This document shows positions 38,729 to 45,788 of a stretch of DNA of 64,000 nucleotides, piece after piece. Numbering within the stretch: position 1 is the stretch's first letter; every line of letters begins with the position of its first letter. Made by a program: the position numbers and the translations under genes. Below the pieces are notes generated by a model. It worked only from the letters and a program-made list of their open reading frames with translations. It was not told where the DNA came from and did no database searches. Where the stretch lies: the NCBI GenBank assembly GCA_964230215.1, contig CAXRGQ010000007.1:806001-870000 (forward strand), read 5' to 3'. The DNA is from JAUILH01 sp964230215 (GTDB lineage Bacteria; Bacteroidota; Bacteroidia; Flavobacteriales_D; JAUILH01).

Positions 38729-40198
38729 TTATTCTAGACTGGATAGGTAAGAATTAGCGAGATTAACGTGATTTTCTAGCTTGTTTTCATCCATAGATTC
38801 TAGATGTCTGGTTAACATTCCTAAACGTGGATTACCCTCAAAAAATGAACGCTGTTTATGCATAAAACGCCAAAACAAGCCGTCCCATATTTCCTCCCAG
38901 TCACCGGACTTATAATTACTCATCTTTCGCAAATAATTGCTTGAGGAAATATATGGTTTTGTTGCAAATAACCCACCATCGGCAAATTGACTCATAGAGT
39001 ACACATTTGGCACCATTACCCAGTCATAAGCATCTATAAATAGCTCCATAAACCACCGATATACTTCATCAGGGTCAAATTCACATAAAAGCATGAAGTT
39101 TCCCAATACCATAAGTCTTTCAATGTGGTGGCAATATCCCGTGTTTAGAACTTTTTTGATGGTATCATCTATGGGGGCAATTCCAGTTTGCGCATTATAA
39201 AAGCTTTGCGGGATTTTGCGCCTGAATCCCCAGAAGTTAGTAGTGCGCATTTCAGCACCTTTGCATGTATACATGCCGCGCATGAACTCACGCCATCCAA
39301 TAATTTGTCGTATGAAGCCCTCCAGACTCTGAAGTGGGACCTTGTTGTTATTTGCAAATTCAATGGCCTTTTCTACAATTTCAAATGGTTTTAACAAACC
39401 AACATTAAGCATTGGTGTTAAAACACTATGATGCAGGAAACTGGACTCTTTTACTATTGCATCCTCGAAGGGCCCAAATTCAGCGAATCTTTGTTCTAAA
39501 AAATGATTGAGCCACTGCTGACTTTGTGCAACATTGTAAGGATAGATTAACTCCGCTAAGTTTCCAGGGTTATCATTGAAGTTTGTATTGGTATAACTGA
39601 CAGCTTCATCCCAATTTAAGTCTGATTCAGGTAAATGAATGCTCGGGGGAATTTTGCCTTTAGGATATTTTTTTCTGTTATCTGAATCGAACGTCCATTT
39701 GTCTCCTTGAGGTTTACCGTCTGAGTCAACTAAAATATTGAGTCGTTTTCTTTCCTTCTTGTAAAATGTGGTTTGATGAAATGACTTTTTATCAGACCTA
39801 AAATATGCTTCAAGGTCTTTACTAGAATTGATAAATAGCGTGGATGAATACTCGATCAATTCTATACGTGCTTCAATTGCTGCTTTTTTTGTGCGAGTGT
39901 CAAGCCAATTATCTATAGGATTGATGTATCCCAATGCTGTGTACCCCTCTTCAGCTAGCATTGAGATCAAGACTCTAATATCAGATGCTTCAGAAGTCGA
40001 TTCAACATACCTAATTACTTTGTTGGCCAGACTATGTTCAAAGGTCTTCATACTGGCCCGATGAAAGGCTATTTTTTGTTTATGGAAATTGTATTGTTTG
40101 AAGAACAGGAATTCCTCAATTATGATGACTTTATCAAAATCATTTAGTGATGGATGATCTAAATCGAGCTGATGTGGGAATATTAGTAGTGCTTTCAT
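38729..40198 (-). CDS. FeS-BCP/PhrB-group photolyase-related protein lacking Fe-S cysteines
   Basis: 489 residues. N-terminal DPRP-type domain (LIFPHQLDLDHPSL, HKQKIAFHRASMKTF), then the helical FAD domain (GFIRQIIGWREFMRGMY, HHIERLMVLGNFMLL, NVYSMSQFADGGLF, KPYISSSNYLRKMS, WDGLFWRFM). This is the bacterial (6-4) photolyase/cryptochrome group of PhrB and CryB. The four cysteines that hold the [4Fe-4S] cluster in PhrB are not seen: the CxxC...C stretch that follows the KMS motif is replaced by NYKSGDWEEIWDG. Cluster-free relatives are known from marine cyanobacteria (from memory). Likely repairs UV photoproducts or senses blue light. Its ATG overlaps the DUF2256 stop (ATGA). Last gene of the operon. 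Confidence 0.9.
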   Translation of the reverse strand: MKALLIFPHQLDLDHPSLNDFDKVIIIEEFLFFKQYNFHKQKIAFHRASMKTFEHSLANKVIRYVESTSEASDIRVLISMLAEEGYTALGYINPIDNWLDTRTKKAAIEARIELIEYSSTLFINSSKDLEAYFRSDKKSFHQTTFYKKERKRLNILVDSDGKPQGDKWTFDSDNRKKYPKGKIPPSIHLPESDLNWDEAVSYTNTNFNDNPGNLAELIYPYNVAQSQQWLNHFLEQRFAEFGPFEDAIVKESSFLHHSVLTPMLNVGLLKPFEIVEKAIEFANNNKVPLQSLEGFIRQIIGWREFMRGMYTCKGAEMRTTNFWGFRRKIPQSFYNAQTGIAPIDDTIKKVLNTGYCHHIERLMVLGNFMLLCEFDPDEVYRWFMELFIDAYDWVMVPNVYSMSQFADGGLFATKPYISSSNYLRKMSNYKSGDWEEIWDGLFWRFMHKQRSFFEGNPRLGMLTRHLESMDENKLENHVNLANSYLSSLE

Positions 40199-40353
40199 TC
40201 CGTTTGTCTGTTAGTTTTACATTTCTTACTGCAGTACTTAACATTTGCCCACTCTTTTGCCCATTTTTTCCTCCAAGTAAACTCGCGCCCACAAATGGGG
40301 CACACTTTTTTGTCCAGATATGATTTATTCCCTTTGTTCTGCGGTCTAATCAC
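40195..40353 (-). CDS. DUF2256 zinc-ribbon protein (photolyase-associated)
   Basis: 52 residues, below usual ORF cut-offs. Starts at GTG (40353), with no ATG before an in-frame TAG upstream. Four cysteines: CPIC (18, 21) and CSKKC (41, 45), with FTWRKKWAKEWANVKYC between, the usual DUF2256 pattern (KSYLxxKxCxxCGRxFTWRKKW). Expected to bind one zinc. DUF2256 proteins are commonly encoded with FeS-BCP photolyases; the role is unknown. The GTG overlaps the stop of the upstream photolyase by GTGA and its own stop overlaps the next ATG by ATGA, so translation is coupled on both sides. Confidence 0.85.
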   Translation of the reverse strand: MIRPQNKGNKSYLDKKVCPICGREFTWRKKWAKEWANVKYCSKKCKTNRQTE

Positions 40354-41861
40354 GATTTGGTGCTTCTATTGGTTCTTATGTCTCGGGTGTGTTTTTGTAT
40401 TATTCGATTTGCTTCTTTTTTCACCATAGGGTGTTTTTTATGACTATAGATTTTAATTCTTGCTTTTTTAGCACTTTCCTCCAGCGGTACGATAGGCCTT
40501 GGGTAGTCCAATCCAAGATTAAAATTATAAAGCACTTCTTCCATGGGACTTATTTTCCATGGCTCATGAATCAATTCTAGTGGCAAGTTGCAAAGCTCTG
40601 GCACCCACTTCAAAATAAATGCCCCATGTGGGTCATGATCCTGACTTTGTTTCACAGGATTGTACATTCTGATTGTATTTATGCCTGTGGTGCCTGCTTG
40701 CATTTGAAATTGCGGATAATGGATGCCGGGCTCATAGTCCAAAAACATCTGAGCTAGGTGGTAGACGCCATCCTTCCAGTTTTGGCCTAAATGATGACAA
40801 AAAAACGATACTAACATGGCGCGCATTCTGAAATTAATCCATCCAGTTTGGATTAAGCAACGCATATTAGCATCAATCATGGGATATCCTGTTTTACCAC
40901 TCTTCCATGCTTCTATGAAAGCGTCATTTTTGTCGTGCTTAAGAAGTTCATACCCTCTATTAATGCATGTATGTTCGTATGAGCACTCCATTTCAAATTT
41001 TTGAATAAAATGACAGTGCCATTTAAGGCGAGTGAGAATCCCATTGTAAGCGCGTTTATTCTCAGTAGCACTGGGGTGATTGGAAATAAATTGTACAGCC
41101 TGCCTAATGCTGATATTACCCCACGCAAGGTACGGAGATATTCGTCCGCAACTTGTTCTACTTTCAGTGGGCTTAGATATTTTTAAGTGGTATTGCGCAC
41201 CTCTGCCTTCAACGAATGACCTGAGGTACTTCCATGCCATGTCCTCTCCTGGCTTTTGGAAATCGTTTGGAAGTGAACGCCACTTTTTTATCAGATTGGC
41301 AGGAACCTTAAATATATTATCCCATTGAATATTAAAGCCTTCTTTGAAAGCAATTGGTGTTGTCGGTTCTTTCATTCGAACGTACCAAGCCTTGTCCCAT
41401 CCTTCTCGATTTTTAATACCTGTTACAATTCCATCGCGCTGAAATTGATGCCAGACAACTCCATTATCTTCTAATATTTGAACTACCTTTTTATCTCGTT
41501 TCCATGTACGTTCAATTCCACTTTCCTGATACGAGAATACCTTGTTCAACTTCCAATTCGTTACTGCATATTGGAAGAAATCAGCCGCATTTACATATGT
41601 AATGTACATACGCCTGTTGTGTTTTCTGAGTCTCTTTTGCATTTCAGAGGCGCTCCCATAGATGAACTGTAGATGCCGTAAAGAGGAATCCTGATGAGAT
41701 ATAAGGTTCGGTTCAAACATATAAACCAAAACATATGGCAAGGATGCTTGCTCTGCCGCCAATATCGCTTCATGATCTTGTATTCTTAAATCACGCTTTA
41801 TCCAAACAATATTTATGGATTCCTTTACCACGACTTCATTTCTTTTTTTGCCTTGTTCCAA
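40350..41861 (-). CDS. Cryptochrome/photolyase family protein, full length
   Basis: 503 residues. N-terminal alpha/beta domain (NIVWIKRDLRIQDHEAI) and C-terminal FAD-binding domain (GRISPYLAWGNISIRQAVQF, KTGYPMIDANMRCLIQTGWINFRMRAMLVSFFCHHL in pieces, AQMFLDYEPGIHYPQFQMQAGTTG, YNPVKQSQDHDPHGAFILKWVPEL). Conserved W and N residues of the flavin pocket are present. Expected to use light to split pyrimidine dimers; a cryptochrome role is also possible. Start is ATG 41861, overlapping the upstream gene by 37 bases, or GTG 41831, with only a few bases of overlap; the sequence does not decide. The stop overlaps the DUF2256 GTG. Confidence 0.9.
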   Translation of the reverse strand: MEQGKKRNEVVVKESINIVWIKRDLRIQDHEAILAAEQASLPYVLVYMFEPNLISHQDSSLRHLQFIYGSASEMQKRLRKHNRRMYITYVNAADFFQYAVTNWKLNKVFSYQESGIERTWKRDKKVVQILEDNGVVWHQFQRDGIVTGIKNREGWDKAWYVRMKEPTTPIAFKEGFNIQWDNIFKVPANLIKKWRSLPNDFQKPGEDMAWKYLRSFVEGRGAQYHLKISKPTESRTSCGRISPYLAWGNISIRQAVQFISNHPSATENKRAYNGILTRLKWHCHFIQKFEMECSYEHTCINRGYELLKHDKNDAFIEAWKSGKTGYPMIDANMRCLIQTGWINFRMRAMLVSFFCHHLGQNWKDGVYHLAQMFLDYEPGIHYPQFQMQAGTTGINTIRMYNPVKQSQDHDPHGAFILKWVPELCNLPLELIHEPWKISPMEEVLYNFNLGLDYPRPIVPLEESAKKARIKIYSHKKHPMVKKEANRIIQKHTRDIRTNRSTKS

Positions 41862-42910
41862 AACTTAAAGAATGAAGATGCATACCTATGATGTTCAAAC
41901 AACCATTCTCGTTGGTCCATTATACCTCTAAAGTGGTTGTTAGTAGGATGCTCTTTGTATATAAATTTTTGTTTTGGAAAGGACTGACATAACTGCTCAA
42001 AGCTTCCCACATATAATTGTAACCCATCTATGTTTTTTCCCAAGCTAAGCATGAAATCGATTACCATATTTGAGCAACTGAAGGTATTTAGTAGGTCATT
42101 TTCCAGTATTAAGATTCTGTTATGGTCTTCATCTGATCGCCAAACGGGATCTAGATTAAAGGGGGTGTAAAGTAGTGTTGAAGGAAACTTAATATGCAAT
42201 TTGTCTGAAGAAGGGCGCTCAGTTACAAGTGATATGGAATTGACTTCAGCAAGTGCATTTGGCACCTCAATTTTGGATATTTTATCGTAGGAAACATCCA
42301 AGTATGTTCCAGTCTGATTATCCTTAAAGAAGCGATTAATATTCTCTTGGTTTGCGTAGTATTTTTTATTCGAATTAGCACCACAAATCCATTGCCAGCT
42401 TAGCATATTGCTTGCGGGATCTCCATCGAGTAGGTGATAATACATCCACTTGGCACCCGTTAACCAATCACAATTGGCGATATTACAGACAAGCATGGCA
42501 ACATACATTCGCATATGATTATGCATGTATCCTGTTTCGTATAGTTCATTAATGGCTTCATCTATCTTATGAATGCCTGTATTTGCTTGAACAATGGCAG
42601 TGGGGATTTGGCGCTCAGTGTGTTGATTGAAATCGGATTTGATAGGTGCTAACACATTCTTGTGTTGCCAGCATATTTGCCAATAGTCACGCCATGCTAA
42701 TTCTTGAATGAATTTTTCAATTTCCTCGGGTTTATAACCTGACCTTAGCAGTGAACTAGCTACATGTATAGTGCTAATTACTCCTCTAGATATGTAGGGT
42801 GAAAGTCGACTAACCGCGCCATCACTATAATTTCGTGTATTAGCGTAAGGCAATGGATTAAAATTATTGACGCGATCTATTATTTCACTATAGTTTGTAG
42901 TAAATGGCAT
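41825..42910 (-). CDS. Photolyase-like protein with N-terminal FAD-binding domain only
   Basis: 361 residues. Begins straight with the FAD-binding helical domain: AVSRLSPYISRGVIS, QELAWRDYWQICWQ, YMHNHMRMYVAMLVCNIANC, DGDPASNMLSWQWICG, NQENINRFF (residues 1-200). The usual N-terminal antenna-binding alpha/beta domain is absent. The last 150 residues (ILILENDLLNTFSCSNMVIDF, LQLYVGSFEQL) could be an alpha/beta domain on the other end, as in a circular order. FAD binding is likely; catalysis is not certain. It follows TIGR03643 with a 1-base overlap (TAATG). Confidence 0.85.
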   Translation of the reverse strand: MPFTTNYSEIIDRVNNFNPLPYANTRNYSDGAVSRLSPYISRGVISTIHVASSLLRSGYKPEEIEKFIQELAWRDYWQICWQHKNVLAPIKSDFNQHTERQIPTAIVQANTGIHKIDEAINELYETGYMHNHMRMYVAMLVCNIANCDWLTGAKWMYYHLLDGDPASNMLSWQWICGANSNKKYYANQENINRFFKDNQTGTYLDVSYDKISKIEVPNALAEVNSISLVTERPSSDKLHIKFPSTLLYTPFNLDPVWRSDEDHNRILILENDLLNTFSCSNMVIDFMLSLGKNIDGLQLYVGSFEQLCQSFPKQKFIYKEHPTNNHFRGIMDQREWLFEHHRYASSFFKFWNKAKKEMKSW

Positions 42911-43185
42911 TACCGCTTAGATATTTTATTGGCTGAAATATGTGATTGTCTGGAACATTTGAATCTTGAAATATCTGCATTACGTTTCTTCAAGTGCTTT
43001 TGACTTACGCCGGAATTCACCCTTTTTCGCCACAACTTGAAGCTTGACGGTCTAAGCGAATTCCTCATAATAGATATCACTTCCGCCTCAGAAAGGTCAA
43101 ACTGATACTCAATGGCCTCAAAAGGGGTGCGGTCTTCCCATGCCATTTCTATAATTCGGTCTATGTCTCTATCAGATAAGTGCAT
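42910..43185 (-). CDS. TIGR03643 family small protein (photolyase-associated)
   Basis: 91 residues. Opens LSDRDIDRIIEMAWEDRTPF, continues IEYQFDLSEAEVISIMRNSL and SFKLWRKRV, then a basic tail (KHLKKRNADISRFKCSR). This is the TIGR03643 family, which has a helix-turn-helix-like look (small helices and a basic tail) and is often encoded with photolyases; DNA binding is inferred, not shown. Overlaps its neighbours by one base at each end. Confidence 0.85.
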   Translation of the reverse strand: MHLSDRDIDRIIEMAWEDRTPFEAIEYQFDLSEAEVISIMRNSLRPSSFKLWRKRVNSGVSQKHLKKRNADISRFKCSRQSHISANKISKR

Positions 43186-43880
43186 TACCCACTAATAATG
43201 CTTGATTTACCGCCATCTACATGGAAGGTTTGCCCGGTTATCCATGTGGATTCATCATGTAAAAGAAAGGTCGCCATTGCCGCAATGTCTTCGGGTGAAC
43301 CAATTTTTTTTAGTGGATGTCGCTCGGCATTAGCATCACGTTTGCTTTCAGTGCTCAGAAGCTTCTGGGCCAGAGGAGTATCGGTTAAACTGGGTGCAAC
43401 TGTATTGACTCTGATGTCAGGAGCCCATTCTGCTGCTAAGCTTCTTGATAGTCCTTCAATGGCTCCTTTGGAACTTGACACAAGAGAGTGAAATGGAAAT
43501 CCCGATTTCACAGCCACGGTAGAGAATAACACCACGGACGGGTTTGATCCATTTTTAAGCTTGTCTCGCAATGCTTGGAGACACTTCACCGCACCTATTA
43601 CTTGAAGATTATAATCTTCGATAAAGTCATTAGTGTTAAAACGATGAAACGGTTTTAGGTTAATTGCACCTGGACAGTATGCTAAACCATCTAGTTGATC
43701 TGGGACCGGAGAAAAATCTAGGGTTTCATTCGTAACGTCTAGGTGAAATTGATGAATCCTCGAATCATTTATTTGTCCTGTGTTATATGTGCCCCAAACC
43801 TGTTGGCTTTTTTCAAGTAGGTTTTTAGCAATGGCATATCCAATACCACTTGAAGCACCTATTATTAAGTAATTTCCCAT
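43185..43880 (-). CDS. Short-chain dehydrogenase/reductase heading the photolyase operon
   Basis: 231 residues. Classical SDR: cofactor motif GASSGIGYAIA near residue 8, the structural phrase AYCPGAI (usually NNAG), catalytic Ser-Tyr-Lys region SLVSSSKGAIEGL, and DTPLAQKL. The usual Tyr of YxxxK is replaced: the motif reads SSSKGAIEG, so Lys is present but Tyr appears to be Ser. This may mean altered or lost reductase activity. The end TGQTFHVDGG is normal. First gene of a six-gene unit that runs toward the photolyases. A role in cofactor or pigment chemistry is possible. Confidence 0.8.
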   Translation of the reverse strand: MGNYLIIGASSGIGYAIAKNLLEKSQQVWGTYNTGQINDSRIHQFHLDVTNETLDFSPVPDQLDGLAYCPGAINLKPFHRFNTNDFIEDYNLQVIGAVKCLQALRDKLKNGSNPSVVLFSTVAVKSGFPFHSLVSSSKGAIEGLSRSLAAEWAPDIRVNTVAPSLTDTPLAQKLLSTESKRDANAERHPLKKIGSPEDIAAMATFLLHDESTWITGQTFHVDGGKSSIISG

Positions 43881-43946
43881 GCTTCACTAACAGCTGAAAG
43901 ACTGTTTTTGTTTATAAAATCAGCTTTTTTGTGAAGAAATAGCAGA

Positions 43947-43963
43947 ACGTAACTAGATTACGT
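43947..43963. promoter_or_regulatory. 17-bp palindrome between the photolyase and HIRAN operons
   Basis: ACGTAA-ctaga-TTACGT, perfect 6-base arms, 67 bases before the SDR gene and 44 bases before the 44007 gene. A near -7 element TAATCTTTG (43973-43981) lies just downstream on the plus strand. Likely a shared operator. Confidence 0.5.
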
Positions 43964-44006
43964 AGTGACTTATAATCTTTGTATCGTCAAACTAATATAA
44001 AAGACG

Positions 44007-44348
44007 ATGATTACAGCGATTAACTTATTCGACAGCACACTAAAAAAGCAATTAGACTCAATACAAATAGATACAATTGTATATGAAAGACACGATGATG
44101 GTTTTTTACTTGAGTGCACAGTTAATGGTTCTGAAAAGAAGAACTTAGAAGTAGATTTCTATCAATGGAAATTTCTGGTAAACTCTATCAAGGATGCCTT
44201 TTTTGCACTTCAGGTTGAGTCTCTGGTAGATGATATGGTAAGAAAAGTAGACTGGATAGCAGAGCTGCCAATTCGTAAAATGTTCGGTAAATCAATCATC
44301 ATTAATTCAAACAAAAACAATAACCAGCTTAGAGCAATCTCAGCATAA
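44007..44348 (+). CDS. Hypothetical protein upstream of HIRAN gene
   Basis: 113 residues, no signal peptide or membrane helix. Starts MITAINLFDSTLKKQLDS; a phrase VNGSEKKNLEVDFYQWKFLV and an end with NSNKNNNQLRAISA. No family recognised. It lies 10 bases before the HIRAN gene and is probably co-transcribed with it, so a DNA-linked role is possible by context only. Confidence 0.6.
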   Translation: MITAINLFDSTLKKQLDSIQIDTIVYERHDDGFLLECTVNGSEKKNLEVDFYQWKFLVNSIKDAFFALQVESLVDDMVRKVDWIAELPIRKMFGKSIIINSNKNNNQLRAISA

Positions 44349-44358
44349 ACATACAGAT

Positions 44359-44721
44359 ATGAGAGAATTACAATTAGACAAAAAAGATTACCTTATTAAT
44401 AGCGGTCTAGAGCACAATTTAGGGGTGCTAACAAGTGTTGATAGATTAACTAGCTACGATATGATATATGTTTATCATATGATGAAAATTGGCGATAAAC
44501 TGTCACTCCGCAGAGATTATTCAAATCCATTTGAAAAGGATACGGTTGAGGTGTTTTTTAAAGGGTTTAAAATTGGTACAATCTCAAGAAAGTCGGCACC
44601 AATAATAAGTAGACTGATAGATAAGGGATGTCCTGTGATGGCAACAATTAAAGGAGTAATGGGGGAGAAGTATAAGCCATTTAGTGGCTTGGATGTAGAG
44701 ATTAAAGCGCTTGTTGATTAA
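44359..44721 (+). CDS. HIRAN domain protein
   Basis: 120 residues. The HIRAN core is readable: MKIGDKLSLRRDYSNPFEKD, TVEVFFKGFKIGTISRK, SAPIISRLIDKGCPVMATI. In eukaryotic HLTF this domain binds 3' single-stranded DNA ends at stalled forks; bacterial stand-alone HIRAN proteins are thought to bind damaged DNA. Its position facing the photolyase operon fits a repair role. The end overlaps the rlmN gene by 4 bases on the other strand. Confidence 0.8.
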   Translation: MRELQLDKKDYLINSGLEHNLGVLTSVDRLTSYDMIYVYHMMKIGDKLSLRRDYSNPFEKDTVEVFFKGFKIGTISRKSAPIISRLIDKGCPVMATIKGVMGEKYKPFSGLDVEIKALVD

Positions 44722-45758
44722 CTTGCGAGTTTGTTCTTATTAGCAAGCTGTCCACAAGCCGCATCTATATCTTTACCCCTGCTGCGTCTTACGTTAACAA
44801 TGATGTTTTTCTCCTCTAAGAATTTGGCGAATGCATCTACTTTAGCTACTGAAGCTTGTTGAAATTCACCCTCGTCAATAGGGTTGTATTCAATGATATT
44901 GACTTTACAAGGAACGTGTTTGCAGAATTCTGCAAGCTCTTTAGCGTCAAGAATGGAGTCGTTAAAGTCTTTAAATATGATGTATTCGTAGGTCACACGA
45001 CTACCCGTTTTATCGTGGAAATATTTTAATGCATCCGCCAGTACAGCCAGATTATTGCTGTCATTTATCTCCATGATTTCTGTGCGCTTTGCGTCATTGG
45101 CGGCATGCAGGGATAATGCTAGGTTAAAACGCACGCCATCGTCACCTAATTGTTTTATCATTTTTGCGATACCTGCAGTAGAAACAGTTATCCTTTTAGG
45201 TGACATACCCATGCCCTCATCTGAGCAAACCATTTCAATTGATTTTAGCACGTTTTTGTAATTCAGCAATGGCTCACCCATGCCCATATAAACAATGTTC
45301 GATAGGGGAATATCGTAATGTGATTTACTTAACTCGTTAATTGTAAACACTTGATCATAGATCTCAGCAGCATCTAAATTGCGCATACGTTTTAGACGTC
45401 CAGTTGCGCAGAACTTACACGCTAAACTACATCCAACTTGAGAACTTACACAAGCCGTCATTCTTTTTGAAGTTGGAATAAGGACACCTTCAATTACTTT
45501 ATCATCTTGGGTTTTAAAGGCACATTTTATGGTGCGATCACTACTAATCTGCTTTTCGTCTAGACTGATGTGTCCAATGGTAAAATGCTGTACAAGTTTT
45601 TCACGCAAATTTTGGGACAGATTCGTCATCTCACTAAAACCAGAGACGTTCTTTTTCCAAATCCATTCATAGACCTGCTTGGCTCTAAATGGTTTTTCCC
45701 CCAGTTCACTTAGAGCCGATAATAACTCGTCTTTATTTAACTCGCGAATATTTTGCAT
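44718..45758 (-). CDS. rlmN: 23S rRNA (adenine-2503-C2)-methyltransferase RlmN
   Basis: 346 residues from ATG 45758. The longer start at 45767 falls inside the -7 element. Radical SAM CxxxCxxC motif CSLACKFC at Cys110, Cys114 and Cys117, then GMGEPLLNY, RITVSTAG, LALSLHAAND, and the catalytic Cys in RGKDIDAACGQL near the end. It methylates A2503 of 23S rRNA (and tRNA A37 in some bacteria). All family residues are present and length is normal. Confidence 0.95.
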   Translation of the reverse strand: MQNIRELNKDELLSALSELGEKPFRAKQVYEWIWKKNVSGFSEMTNLSQNLREKLVQHFTIGHISLDEKQISSDRTIKCAFKTQDDKVIEGVLIPTSKRMTACVSSQVGCSLACKFCATGRLKRMRNLDAAEIYDQVFTINELSKSHYDIPLSNIVYMGMGEPLLNYKNVLKSIEMVCSDEGMGMSPKRITVSTAGIAKMIKQLGDDGVRFNLALSLHAANDAKRTEIMEINDSNNLAVLADALKYFHDKTGSRVTYEYIIFKDFNDSILDAKELAEFCKHVPCKVNIIEYNPIDEGEFQQASVAKVDAFAKFLEEKNIIVNVRRSRGKDIDAACGQLANKNKLAS

Positions 45759-45764
45759 GCGGCG

Positions 45765-45772
45765 CAAAGGTA
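45765..45772 (-). promoter_or_regulatory. -7 promoter element TACCTTTG of rlmN
   Basis: Perfect TAnnTTTG on the minus strand, six bases from the ATG at 45758, in the 30-base gap after the PKD giant. Transcript would be nearly leaderless. Confidence 0.55.
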
Positions 45773-45788
45773 ATGCAAAGCGGGCAAT

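Noticed and set aside
40199..40349. Non-coding spacer between the two photolyase genes
   Set aside because: It encodes a 52-residue DUF2256 protein with four cysteines in a GTG-start frame.
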